A DNA stretch of 15,259 nt from Wohlfahrtiimonas sp. (GTDB lineage Bacteria; Pseudomonadota; Gammaproteobacteria; Cardiobacteriales; Wohlfahrtiimonadaceae): assembly GCA_030149965.1 (NCBI GenBank), contig JASLHB010000107.1:1-15259 (forward strand). Direction: 5' to 3'. This document shows positions 1-6,621 of this stretch, piece by piece (position 1 is the first letter of the stretch; each line of letters starts with the position of its first letter). The notes beneath the pieces were generated by a model. The model saw nothing but the letters and a program-made list of their open reading frames with translations, was not told the origin of the DNA and did no database searches. Position numbers and translations under genes: made by a program.

Positions 1-40
1 GCCATTAATTTAATCAGAGACATAAGGTTTATATTTTAAA

Positions 41-748
41 ATGGATATTCAGCATCTGGAATCGGTCGAAGCAATTTATGGCGTGCAATTGCCAGAAGTG
101 TATTTGAGATTATGCCAAGATGGTTTATTGGAAACAGGCAAATATGGTTCCATGTGGTATGGCACATATTATGCAGAGCGTTTAAAGCATCCAACATTGT
201 TATTTTTGAGCAATGAATTTGAGTTGATTCAGGATAATGAAATTGCAGAAGTGGCTGAATGGGTGAATGATGACTTTTCCCCTGAAGAATTCACATGCAT
301 TCCTTTTGCGATGAGTGGCGCGGGCGATTATTATTGTGTGGCTTATCCAAAAGAAGATAATGATGGCATTGATCCTGTTGTGATTTATCTCCCACATGAT
401 TACAATGAATATACGTATCTAGCGAAAAACTTTGTGGATTTTATTTTCAGGCATTTTCTAGAAGCATTAACGGATTTAAGCTTCTTTGATTTAGAAGATG
501 AAAAATTCTCCATTAAAAATGCTTTGCATCAATCCTTATTGACGCATCAACCTTATTTGTCAGAAGAACAATTTGAAAAACTCAAAGAAATCTTAGCACG
601 CGAGATCCAAAAATTTGAAGATGTTCATGTGTTACCAAAGCACACGATTGTTGATGAATATCAGGGTTATCTCAGCAAAGAAGAGTTTAAATCCATAATT
701 GAATCTATGATTCCTTTTGAATTTTTAGATCAAGAAGTTAGCTTTTAA
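41..748 (+). CDS. SUKH (SMI1/KNR4-like) family protein
   Basis: A 235-residue soluble acidic protein with no signal peptide or membrane segment. Residues 1-138 look like a SUKH domain: an N-terminal helix with LPEVYLRLCQDG (17-28), a core strand pair IPFAMSGAGDYYCV (87-100), and a strand-turn-helix VVIYLPHDYNEYTYLAKNF (113-131). The final 95 residues are helical and charged and are not part of the core domain. SUKH proteins are known mainly as immunity proteins of contact-dependent or polymorphic toxins, but many are orphans of unknown role. An in-frame TAA at 23-25 limits the start to the ATG at 41; the nearest purine run (AAGG, 24-27) is rather far upstream, so translation initiation may be weak. 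The stop codon overlaps the end of the convergent tetR gene. No toxin is visible in the window, but only 40 bases precede this gene. Family fairly sure; function unknown. Confidence 0.72.
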   Translation: MDIQHLESVEAIYGVQLPEVYLRLCQDGLLETGKYGSMWYGTYYAERLKHPTLLFLSNEFELIQDNEIAEVAEWVNDDFSPEEFTCIPFAMSGAGDYYCVAYPKEDNDGIDPVVIYLPHDYNEYTYLAKNFVDFIFRHFLEALTDLSFFDLEDEKFSIKNALHQSLLTHQPYLSEEQFEKLKEILAREIQKFEDVHVLPKHTIVDEYQGYLSKEEFKSIIESMIPFEFLDQEVSF

Positions 749-751
749 CTT
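735..751. repeat. Small inverted repeat over two convergent stop codons
   Basis: AAGTTA (735-740) and TAACTT (746-751) form a perfect 6-base inverted repeat around a 5-base loop. The left arm carries the tetR stop (read on the minus strand, 738-740) and the right arm carries the stop of the SUKH gene (746-748). It is AT-rich and weak, without a clear T tract, so terminator function is doubtful. Confidence 0.4.
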
Positions 752-1334
752 GTAAGCCATTCATCAAAGTTGTCCAACAATTAATCGCCTCAGGCAATCG
801 TGCTTGGGGCTTTTCATCGTTGGCGATCCAAAAAGCAGCTTCTGTTAGTGCACCATTAATGAATACAGCGAGGGCATTGGTGTTAGTTTTTTGAATGTAA
901 CCTTCTGTCATGCCTTTACATAATAATTGTTCGACAGATTCAATGCATTGCATTTGAATGTGGGTTAATTCACTGCCCAAAACGGATTTTGCATCAATCA
1001 ATAATATCTGCTGAATTTCATGGTCAAGCACCATTTCTAAATAAGCTTTCCCACGATTATATAAGCCTTGCCAAGGGTTTTCAGCTTCATCAGAAATTTG
1101 TAGCAGTTCCACATCAATTTCCGCATCGATCTGCTTCACAACTTCTGCAAATAAGCCTTTTTTGCTCCCAAAATGATGATACAAAGCACCGCGCGTTAAA
1201 CCCACTGAAGCTGTAAATTCATCCATAGAAGTATTCGCATAACCTTGTTCTGCAAATGCAATTCGTGCGGCAGATAGCAATTTTAGCTGTGTTTCTTCCA
1301 TCATCTGTACGCGTTTATTGGTGGCTTTTTTCAT
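738..1334 (-). CDS. TetR/AcrR-family transcriptional regulator
   Basis: A 198-residue regulator. The N-terminal DNA-binding domain is typical of TetR/AcrR: LLSAARIAFAEQGYANTS (19-36) followed by the helix-turn-helix around MDEFTASVGLTRGALYHHF (37-55) and GSKKGLF. The C-terminal two thirds are the variable all-helical ligand and dimerisation domain. The frame is open 74 codons further upstream, but that part would run through the intergenic promoters and into the divergent transporter gene; the ATG at 1334 (MKKATNKR...) gives the usual family length. It is divergent from the MFS gene, the classic arrangement of a repressor and the exporter it controls. Palindromes between the two genes are probable operators and would allow autorepression. 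Its 3' end overlaps the convergent SUKH gene by 11 bases. The ligand is not predictable. MMEETQ, 10 codons in, is an alternative start. Confidence 0.9.
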   Translation of the reverse strand: MKKATNKRVQMMEETQLKLLSAARIAFAEQGYANTSMDEFTASVGLTRGALYHHFGSKKGLFAEVVKQIDAEIDVELLQISDEAENPWQGLYNRGKAYLEMVLDHEIQQILLIDAKSVLGSELTHIQMQCIESVEQLLCKGMTEGYIQKTNTNALAVFINGALTEAAFWIANDEKPQARLPEAINCWTTLMNGLQVKS

Positions 1335-1361
1335 TCTTGATCCATCTAAAAATTTTTCAAT

Positions 1362-1390
1362 AGTGTAATTGACATACATTGCGTATGCAA
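1362..1390 (-). promoter_or_regulatory. Probable sigma-70 promoter of tetR
   Basis: Read on the minus strand, TTGCAT (1385-1390) and TACACT (1362-1367) are separated by exactly 17 bases. Each hexamer matches consensus at four of six positions. The -10 lies about 28 bases before the tetR start. It overlaps the divergent MFS promoter almost completely, and its spacer contains the first palindrome. Confidence 0.6.
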
Positions 1391-1397
1391 ATACAAT
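1369..1397 (+). promoter_or_regulatory. Strong sigma-70 promoter of the MFS gene
   Basis: TTGACA (1369-1374, perfect -35) and TACAAT (1392-1397, five of six matches to the -10) are spaced by 17 bases. The expected start site is near 1404, giving a leader of about 45 bases. The spacer contains palindrome 1373-1387, and a second palindrome lies just downstream of the -10, so a bound repressor would block polymerase binding and clearance. Confidence 0.75.
1373..1387. promoter_or_regulatory. Candidate TetR operator 1
   Basis: CATAC-ATTGC-GTATG is a perfect 5-base inverted repeat with a 5-base spacer. It sits inside the -35/-10 spacers of both divergent promoters. The same half-site and spacer length recur in operator 2, centred 35 bases away. 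TetR-family operators are typically 15-20-base palindromes in exactly this position; binding by the neighbouring regulator is inferred. Confidence 0.6.
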
Positions 1398-1405
1398 TCG
1401 CGAAT

Positions 1406-1424
1406 CACATACGTGATGTATGTG
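1406..1424. promoter_or_regulatory. Candidate TetR operator 2
   Basis: CACATACgtgatGTATGTG is a perfect 7-base inverted repeat with a 5-base spacer, an extended form of operator 1. It covers the expected transcription start region of the MFS gene and ends 25 bases before its start codon. Between the two operators lies another short palindrome, ATTCGCGAAT (1396-1405). Confidence 0.65.
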
Positions 1425-1449
1425 AAAAAACATTATTGAGGATTCACTT

Positions 1450-2631
1450 ATGGCTTCATATGCCACTTTATTGAGAACCCCAGGCGCCAAGGGATTTGTA
1501 TTGGCGGGATTATTGGCAAGATTGCCTGTTTCGATGACAGCGATCGGCATCATCACAATGCTTTCTGAAATGAATGCAAGCTATACATTGGCAGGCGGCG
1601 TTGCAGCGGTATTTACATTGAGTTGTGCCATCATTGCACCGCGCATTTCACGCTTAGTGGATCGTTACGGGCAGAGCAAAGTTTTACCTTATGCAGCAAC
1701 GATCGCATTATTCAGCATTTTGAGTTTATTGGCTGTGGCACATTGGCAGTTGCCATCATGGTTATTGTTTGTATTTGCAGTATTGGGCGGATTTACACCA
1801 AATATGTCGGCAATGGTGCGCGCACGTTGGACTGAAATCTATCGTGGCAAACCAGAATTGCAAACAGCTTATGCTTTAGAAAGCGTGTTGGATGAATTGT
1901 GCTTCATTGTTGGGCCACCATTATCAGTGGGATTATGTGTAGGATTATTCCCACAAGCAGGCCCATTATTGGCAATGCTATTTTTAGCATTGGGCGTAAC
2001 AGCATTTGTAGTACAGAAAAAAACAGAACCTGCTGTGAGTGATGTTGAAGTTTACAATGCTTCAGTTTTTCGCTTAACAATGGTGAAAACACTAACATTA
2101 CTGATGATCTTTTTGGGTATCATCGTTGGAACAATTGATGTGGCAAGCGTTGCCTTTGCGAAAGCACAGAATATGCCTGCAACTGCGAGCTTAGTATTAT
2201 CGTTTTATGCGGTAAGCTCTTGTGCTGCGGGTTTAATTTTTGGCATGATGCAATTTAAAACATCGCTAGCCAAGCGCTTGATGATGGCTTCTATTGCGAC
2301 AATGATCTCGAGCATTCCTTTATTGATCGTATGGAACATTACTTCACTCTCCATTACGGTATTTGTGGCGGGCTTTTTCTTCTCGCCAACCATGATCACT
2401 GCAATGAGCTTAATTGAAGAAAATGTACCAGATGAACAATTAACAGAAGGTTTAACATGGTTATTATCTGGTTTAGGCATTGGCGTTGCGCTAGGTGCTG
2501 CAATGGCAGGTTTTGTGATCGATGAATATAGCGTACATTCAGGTTTTATGGTGGCATTATTATCCAGTGTATTTGTATTGCTCACAGCATTATTTGTGCA
2601 AAGATTGCAAAAGGGCAGAGAACTTGCATAA
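1450..2631 (+). CDS. MFS transporter, probable drug or metabolite exporter
   Basis: A 393-residue, strongly hydrophobic protein with about 12 membrane helices in two six-helix halves, the normal size for a small major facilitator superfamily permease. An MFS motif-A-like loop follows the second helix: APRISRLVDRYGQSKVLP (63-80), with the conserved D and RxG. A conserved-looking segment at about 108-160 (GGFTPNMSAMVRARW, then ESVLDELCFIVGPP) resembles the fourth and fifth helices of uptake/efflux permeases. GAGGA at 1438-1442 is a good ribosome site seven bases before the ATG. It is divergent from tetR, with two palindromic operators overlapping its promoter, so it is probably derepressed by a ligand of that regulator, most likely a substrate it exports. 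Family sure; substrate unknown. Confidence 0.85.
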   Translation: MASYATLLRTPGAKGFVLAGLLARLPVSMTAIGIITMLSEMNASYTLAGGVAAVFTLSCAIIAPRISRLVDRYGQSKVLPYAATIALFSILSLLAVAHWQLPSWLLFVFAVLGGFTPNMSAMVRARWTEIYRGKPELQTAYALESVLDELCFIVGPPLSVGLCVGLFPQAGPLLAMLFLALGVTAFVVQKKTEPAVSDVEVYNASVFRLTMVKTLTLLMIFLGIIVGTIDVASVAFAKAQNMPATASLVLSFYAVSSCAAGLIFGMMQFKTSLAKRLMMASIATMISSIPLLIVWNITSLSITVFVAGFFFSPTMITAMSLIEENVPDEQLTEGLTWLLSGLGIGVALGAAMAGFVIDEYSVHSGFMVALLSSVFVLLTALFVQRLQKGRELA

Positions 2632-2668
2632 TTTGTAAAATTGTTTATGAAGTTGAGCAATCAGCGAT

Positions 2669-2674
2669 TATAAT
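2669..2674 (+). promoter_or_regulatory. Possible -10 element of the antiporter gene
   Basis: TATAAT is a perfect -10 hexamer 37 bases before the antiporter start. No good -35 is visible 16-18 bases upstream, so it is either activator-assisted or fortuitous. No terminator is seen between the MFS gene and this site, so read-through from the MFS gene is also possible. Confidence 0.35.
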
Positions 2675-2710
2675 TGTTACATTTCAAAACTATAGGCAAT
2701 TTATAACAAT

Positions 2711-4231
2711 ATGGGAAGTTTTTATTTTTTACAGATTTTCACAGTGGTTTTCCTGCTGTCGATCGCTACTGCGCTCTTCAATAAACGCATCTTAGGATTG
2801 CCAGCGGCGATTGGTGTTCCAATTGTTTCAGCGATTTTCGTTTTCTTATTACAATGGACAGTGAGCCTGTTTGGTAATAATGATTACATTCAAGTTAATA
2901 TTGTGGAAATTGAAGCGGCTGTTCGTAGCATCGATTTTTATGATTTTTTAATCAATGGTGTGATTTGTTTTATTTTGACATCATCGGCATTGAAGTTCCG
3001 CTTATCAGATTTAAAAACATACTTTAAACCAATCGCGATTCTAGCAAGTATTGCATTGGTTTTATGTGCGTTATTCTTTGGCTTTACATTGTATGGCTTC
3101 CAAATATTAGTGGGTGATCCTGTAAGCTGGTTGGTGCTTTTGTTATTGGGCGCAGCATTAGGCGCAACAGATCCAATTGGCATTAAAGGCGTTTTGAGTT
3201 CAGTGAAAGCACCGCATCATTTAATGATCAAGTTAGAAGGCGAATCGTTATTTAATGATGCTGTGTGTATTGCGTTGTTCATGGCAATTTTAGCCATCGT
3301 AAAAGGTGGAGAATTCACATTCGAAGCTTTCTTTGCAGATTTAGCGTATGAAGTATTTGTAGCGATAGTGATTGGTATTGCATTTGGTTTGTTTGTATTG
3401 AGATTACTCAATGGTAAACATGAAATGGAATCATTGATTTTATCAACGGCATTTTTGGCAACAGGTTCTTATTTAGTGGCATTGTATGCGCATGCTTCAG
3501 GCCCGATTGCTTGTGTTGTGGGCGGTTTAATTGTGGGTAATCGCTGGCAGGATATTTTAGAAGAGAAAGAAATCAATGAAGTGAACCATTTCTGGCACAC
3601 AGTTGAAGGCATCATTAATTCATTCTTGTTCACATTGATTGGTATGGAATTATTCATCATCGATTTCAATAGCGATCTGTTATTGGGCGGTGTTGTTGCG
3701 TTTATCATTCTTCATTTATCGCGCTTTGCAGGTAACTTCTTGGCATTCGTACCATTTAGATCAGTGAGAAGAAAAAGCTATCACGGTAGCTTAGCAATTC
3801 TATCTTGGGGCGGTGTTCGTGGTGGTATTTCATTGGCGCTCATTTTGGCGGTAGCAAACGTTCCTCAGTTAGCTGAATATAGTAGTATTTTGATTGGTTA
3901 TACGTTTACATGCGTTTTGTTATCAGGTTTAGTTTGTGGTTTAGGTTTACCAGGTGTGATGAATGCTTATTATCATAATCCAAACGAACCCACTGAAGGC
4001 TTTGCTGGCTGGTATCAAAGAATGTGCCATAAAATGAATTACAGCGGCATGAAATATATTGTGACTGAAGACAAAGATGGGCAAGAAGTGATTTCTATCT
4101 ATAATCCTGAATGTTTGATGGATGAATCAAAACTCGACGCAGCAGAAGAAGAAAATCCTGAATTGGCTGAAGAAATTCAAGCTGAGTTGGATTCTAAAGT
4201 AAAACAACTAGAAGATGCTGATAACTTCTAA
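2711..4231 (+). CDS. CPA1-family Na+(K+)/H+ antiporter
   Basis: A 506-residue inner-membrane protein with about 12-13 helices. Diagnostic monovalent cation:proton antiporter-1 motifs are present: GATDPI (151-156) in the helix that unwinds at the ion site, EGESLFNDAV (176-185) with the ion-binding N182-D183 pair of electroneutral CPA1 exchangers, and SWGGVRGGISLAL (365-377). These match NhaP-type antiporters, which use the proton gradient to expel Na+ (or K+) for pH and salt homeostasis. After the last helix there is a 70-residue cytosolic tail whose end is very acidic and helical (from about 470), possibly a regulatory element. The ATG at 2711 has only a weak upstream purine run, but the N-terminus places the first helix normally. 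The gene follows the MFS gene by 79 bases and ends in its own hairpin, so it may be a single transcription unit. Confidence 0.9.
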   Translation: MGSFYFLQIFTVVFLLSIATALFNKRILGLPAAIGVPIVSAIFVFLLQWTVSLFGNNDYIQVNIVEIEAAVRSIDFYDFLINGVICFILTSSALKFRLSDLKTYFKPIAILASIALVLCALFFGFTLYGFQILVGDPVSWLVLLLLGAALGATDPIGIKGVLSSVKAPHHLMIKLEGESLFNDAVCIALFMAILAIVKGGEFTFEAFFADLAYEVFVAIVIGIAFGLFVLRLLNGKHEMESLILSTAFLATGSYLVALYAHASGPIACVVGGLIVGNRWQDILEEKEINEVNHFWHTVEGIINSFLFTLIGMELFIIDFNSDLLLGGVVAFIILHLSRFAGNFLAFVPFRSVRRKSYHGSLAILSWGGVRGGISLALILAVANVPQLAEYSSILIGYTFTCVLLSGLVCGLGLPGVMNAYYHNPNEPTEGFAGWYQRMCHKMNYSGMKYIVTEDKDGQEVISIYNPECLMDESKLDAAEEENPELAEEIQAELDSKVKQLEDADNF

Positions 4232-4265
4232 GCAACTTAATTGTATATTTATCTTACAGAAGGCA

Positions 4266-4303
4266 ATAAAGGCATTGAATATTCTTCGATTGCCTTTATA
4301 TTG
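4266..4303 (+). terminator. Terminator after the antiporter gene
   Basis: ATAAAGGCA (4266-4274) pairs perfectly with TGCCTTTAT (4291-4299); the inner part can add a GAA/TTC stem. A short T-rich run follows. It lies 34 bases after the antiporter stop and before the ribosome site of the next gene. Confidence 0.6.
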
Positions 4304-4335
4304 CCAACCCGTATAACGTAACGACAAGGAACAAA

Positions 4336-4659
4336 ATGACAACTGCTGATTTTTATATTTATAAAGTAAAGAAAGATTCTACGGGTAATATTGCTGGCGT
4401 TAGAATCAGACGCGTGGATGTTGATGAAACTGGAAAAGTAACAGTTAAAAGCTCAAGATATGCAATTAAATCTTTGATTTGTGATTTGTTAAAAACTAAC
4501 AAAATTGCTTTCGCAACAGCGACATATTCAAAGAACCAAAAATTATGGACAGTTGTTAATGATGTTCAGTTAGTGAGCTTAGGTGATGCTGAATTTTTGA
4601 GAATTGATAATGAACAAGTTGCTAAAGATGATTTAGGTAGCTTGCCAGAGTTTCTATAA
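4336..4659 (+). CDS. DUF3892-like small protein
   Basis: A 107-residue soluble protein of unknown function. The N-terminus is a strand-turn-strand (FYIYKVKKDSTGNIAGVRIRRVDV, 6-29), a central helix starts at about 43, and the C-terminus FLRIDNEQ...DDLGSLPEFL (87-107) matches the ending I associate with DUF3892 proteins, a short tyrosine/leucine-arginine strand followed by NL-x-LP-x-F. Such proteins are found alone or fused to other domains and have no established biochemical role. AAGGA at 4326-4330 is a good ribosome site five bases before the ATG. The gene stands between two hairpin terminators, so it is probably monocistronic; its promoter must lie in the roughly 100 bases after the antiporter stop. 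Real gene: confident. Family: moderately confident. Confidence 0.7.
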   Translation: MTTADFYIYKVKKDSTGNIAGVRIRRVDVDETGKVTVKSSRYAIKSLICDLLKTNKIAFATATYSKNQKLWTVVNDVQLVSLGDAEFLRIDNEQVAKDDLGSLPEFL

Positions 4660-4689
4660 TTTTTATAGCAACTTTAAAATAGATATGAG

Positions 4690-4721
4690 AAAGCCGAATC
4701 TAATGGGATTCGGCTTTTATT
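4690..4721. terminator. Bidirectional hairpin terminator
   Basis: AAAGCCGAATC (4690-4700) and GATTCGGCTTT (4707-4717) form a perfect 11-base stem with a 6-base loop, followed on the plus strand by TTTTATTTT. It ends the plus-strand DUF3892 gene and may also serve the converging minus-strand gene that stops at 4726. Its stem is nearly identical to the hairpin at 5214-5248. Confidence 0.85.
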
Positions 4722-4725
4722 TTGA

Positions 4726-5184
4726 TTAATCTCTACAACCGAAAGTTGCAGGATATATTTCTCTTTGATTTGGGGATAAAATTGTCATGTAGCCATTTAA
4801 ATTGGATGACCATTCAGTTTCTTCGATTTCTGTTGTGTCAAAGGTTACGAATGTATTTTGTTGTGCATTATGCCAAATGAAAGGGCTATTTTGAGGTAAG
4901 TTATCAGCGCTCACTGGGAATGTTTGTTTGTTCCATTGAATCACCATTTTTGATGCACCATCACCAACGCCGCGCGCTAAAATTTTTGGAGATTCATCTT
5001 CATCAGCATAAGGTTCTAATAATGTAATGTAGCAATAACTATCTGTATCTGCATTAGGTGAAAATCCAGCTGCTTTATTATAATCTTTTTCAGACATTTT
5101 CATTGTTTGTAATGCGGGTTCTTTTGCGTAACTGATTCCTGATAATACTGCAGCCATTGATAAACAAATTAATAATTTTTTCAT
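4726..5184 (-). CDS. Small exported protein, function unknown
   Basis: A 152-residue protein with a clear Sec signal peptide: MKK, a hydrophobic core LLICLSMAAVLSGI, and a type I cleavage site after SYA at residue 20. The mature part (about 132 residues) is rich in strands and acidic, with just two cysteines, C51 and C150, placed near its two ends and well suited to a periplasmic disulfide. I recognise no family. GAGAG just upstream serves as ribosome site. It follows hslU in the same direction, but a strong terminator lies between, ending only about 26 bases before this start, so it probably has its own promoter or lives on read-through. The gene is bracketed by two near-identical hairpins. 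Real exported protein: confident; role: none assigned. Confidence 0.75.
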   Translation of the reverse strand: MKKLLICLSMAAVLSGISYAKEPALQTMKMSEKDYNKAAGFSPNADTDSYCYITLLEPYADEDESPKILARGVGDGASKMVIQWNKQTFPVSADNLPQNSPFIWHNAQQNTFVTFDTTEIEETEWSSNLNGYMTILSPNQREIYPATFGCRD

Positions 5185-5210
5185 AATATCTCTCTGAATT
5201 TGTGATGAAT

Positions 5211-5248
5211 AAAAAAAGCTGAATCCGATTGTATCAGATTCAGCTTTT
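5211..5248 (-). terminator. Terminator of the hslVU operon
   Basis: AAAAGCTGAATC (5214-5225) pairs perfectly with GATTCAGCTTTT (5237-5248). Read on the minus strand the stem is followed by a run of seven T residues (5217-5211), a textbook intrinsic terminator 20 bases after the hslU stop. The loop carries ATTGTA (5228-5233), which on the minus strand reads TACAAT. Confidence 0.88.
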
Positions 5249-5268
5249 AGTTTATTTAAGACAGAAAA

Positions 5269-6612
5269 TTAGAGAATAAATCTGCTTAAATCTTCATTAT
5301 CAGACAATTCGCCCAATGAATTTTTTACCATGTCTTCATCGATCGTTACAACATCGCCGCTCTTATCAGATGCAGTGAAAGAAATTTCTTCTAGCAAATG
5401 CTCAAGAATTGTATGTAAACGACGCGCACCAATGTTTTCAGTTTTCTCATTCACGTTGAATGCGATTTTTGCGATTTCTGCAATTGCACCATCTGTGAAT
5501 GTTAAAGCAACTTCTTCCGTCAATAATAAAGCTTGATATTGCTTGATCAATGCTGAAGATGGTTCTTTTAAAATGCGCTCAAAATCATTCGCTGTTAATG
5601 CATTCAATTCTACACGAATTGGCAAACGGCCTTGCAACTCAGGAATCAAGTCAGAAGGGCGCGCAACGTGGAATGCACCAGATGCGATGAATAAGATGTG
5701 GTCTGTTTTTACAGGACCATATTTTGTAGAGATTGTGCTGCCTTCGATGATTGGCAATAAATCACGCTGAACACCTTCACGAGAAACATCTGTGCCTGAA
5801 GATTCACCACGGCGACAAACTTTATCGATTTCATCAATGAATACTATGCCAGTATTTTCCGCAGCTTCGATGGCATTTTTCTTCACTTCTTCTTCATTCA
5901 CAGCGCGACGAGCTTCTTCATCTTGCGCAGCTTTCAAAGCATCTTTGATTTTCATCTTTTGCTTATGCTTTGGTTCATTGCCAGATTGGTTGAACATAGA
6001 TTGAAGCTGTTCAGCCATTTCTTCCATGCCCGGCGGCGTCATGAGATTCATGTTTGAAGCATGTTTTTGCGTCAATTCGATTTCAATTTCTTTGTCATCT
6101 AATTCACCACGAATTAATTTTTCGCGGAATTTTTGGCGCGTTGCTGAGTTATCTGAGCTTGGTGCATCAGGTTCGTTATCAAAACCCACCGATTTAGGGC
6201 GAGGAATCAATACATCTAAAATGCGATTGATCGCAGCTTCTTCAGCTTTAGGATGAGATAATTTGATTGCTTCTTCGCGTGCTTTTTTAATCGCAGCTTC
6301 CACTAAATCACGGATGATTGAATCAACTTCACGGCCAACATAACCTACTTCTGTGAATTTCGTTGCTTCCACTTTAATGAAAGGCGCGTTTGCTAAACTT
6401 GCTAAACGACGAGCAATTTCAGTTTTACCAACGCCCGTTGGCCCGATCATGAGGATGTTTTTTGGCGTGATTTCTTTACGCATATCGCCTTGAACTTGTT
6501 GGCGTCTCCAACGGTTACGAAGGGCAATAGCAACAGCGCGTTTTGCATCATTTTGTCCAACAATATAGCGATCAAGCTCTTGGACAATTTCTCTAGGTGT
6601 CATTTCACTCAT
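5269..6612 (-). CDS. hslU: HslU, ATPase subunit of the HslVU (ClpYQ) protease
   Basis: A 447-residue AAA+ unfoldase close to the usual 440-450. It forms a hexameric ring that unfolds protein substrates and feeds them into the HslV chamber in the cytoplasm. Visible elements: Walker A GPTGVGKT (57-64), the pore loop GYVG (90-93) that grips substrate, the intermediate I-domain (about 110-240), Walker B IVFIDE (256-261), the arginine-finger region PELQGRLPIR (about 325-333), sensor 2 IGARRLH (394-400), and the C-terminal EDLSRFIL, the tail that docks into HslV and activates it. The start MSEMTPREIV matches the Escherichia coli N-terminus. The gap from hslV is 9 bases and its TAGGA ribosome site overlaps the hslV stop, showing a tight operon. 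Regulation should follow the heat-shock-type promoter ahead of hslV. Confidence 0.98.
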   Translation of the reverse strand: MSEMTPREIVQELDRYIVGQNDAKRAVAIALRNRWRRQQVQGDMRKEITPKNILMIGPTGVGKTEIARRLASLANAPFIKVEATKFTEVGYVGREVDSIIRDLVEAAIKKAREEAIKLSHPKAEEAAINRILDVLIPRPKSVGFDNEPDAPSSDNSATRQKFREKLIRGELDDKEIEIELTQKHASNMNLMTPPGMEEMAEQLQSMFNQSGNEPKHKQKMKIKDALKAAQDEEARRAVNEEEVKKNAIEAAENTGIVFIDEIDKVCRRGESSGTDVSREGVQRDLLPIIEGSTISTKYGPVKTDHILFIASGAFHVARPSDLIPELQGRLPIRVELNALTANDFERILKEPSSALIKQYQALLLTEEVALTFTDGAIAEIAKIAFNVNEKTENIGARRLHTILEHLLEEISFTASDKSGDVVTIDEDMVKNSLGELSDNEDLSRFIL

Positions 6613-6621
6613 GATAAATTC

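Noticed and set aside
1335..1556. Longer tetR reading frame beginning 74 codons upstream
   Set aside because: It would cover both promoters and operators and overlap the MFS coding region in antisense; the TetR domain begins normally at the ATG at 1334.
2205..2660. 151-codon minus-strand frame opposite the MFS gene
   Set aside because: Low-complexity, Asn/Thr/Ile-rich translation typical of antisense of a membrane protein; no ribosome site seen.
5330..6256. Series of plus-strand frames opposite hslU
   Set aside because: They are antisense shadows of a highly conserved gene, without ribosome sites or recognisable protein families.
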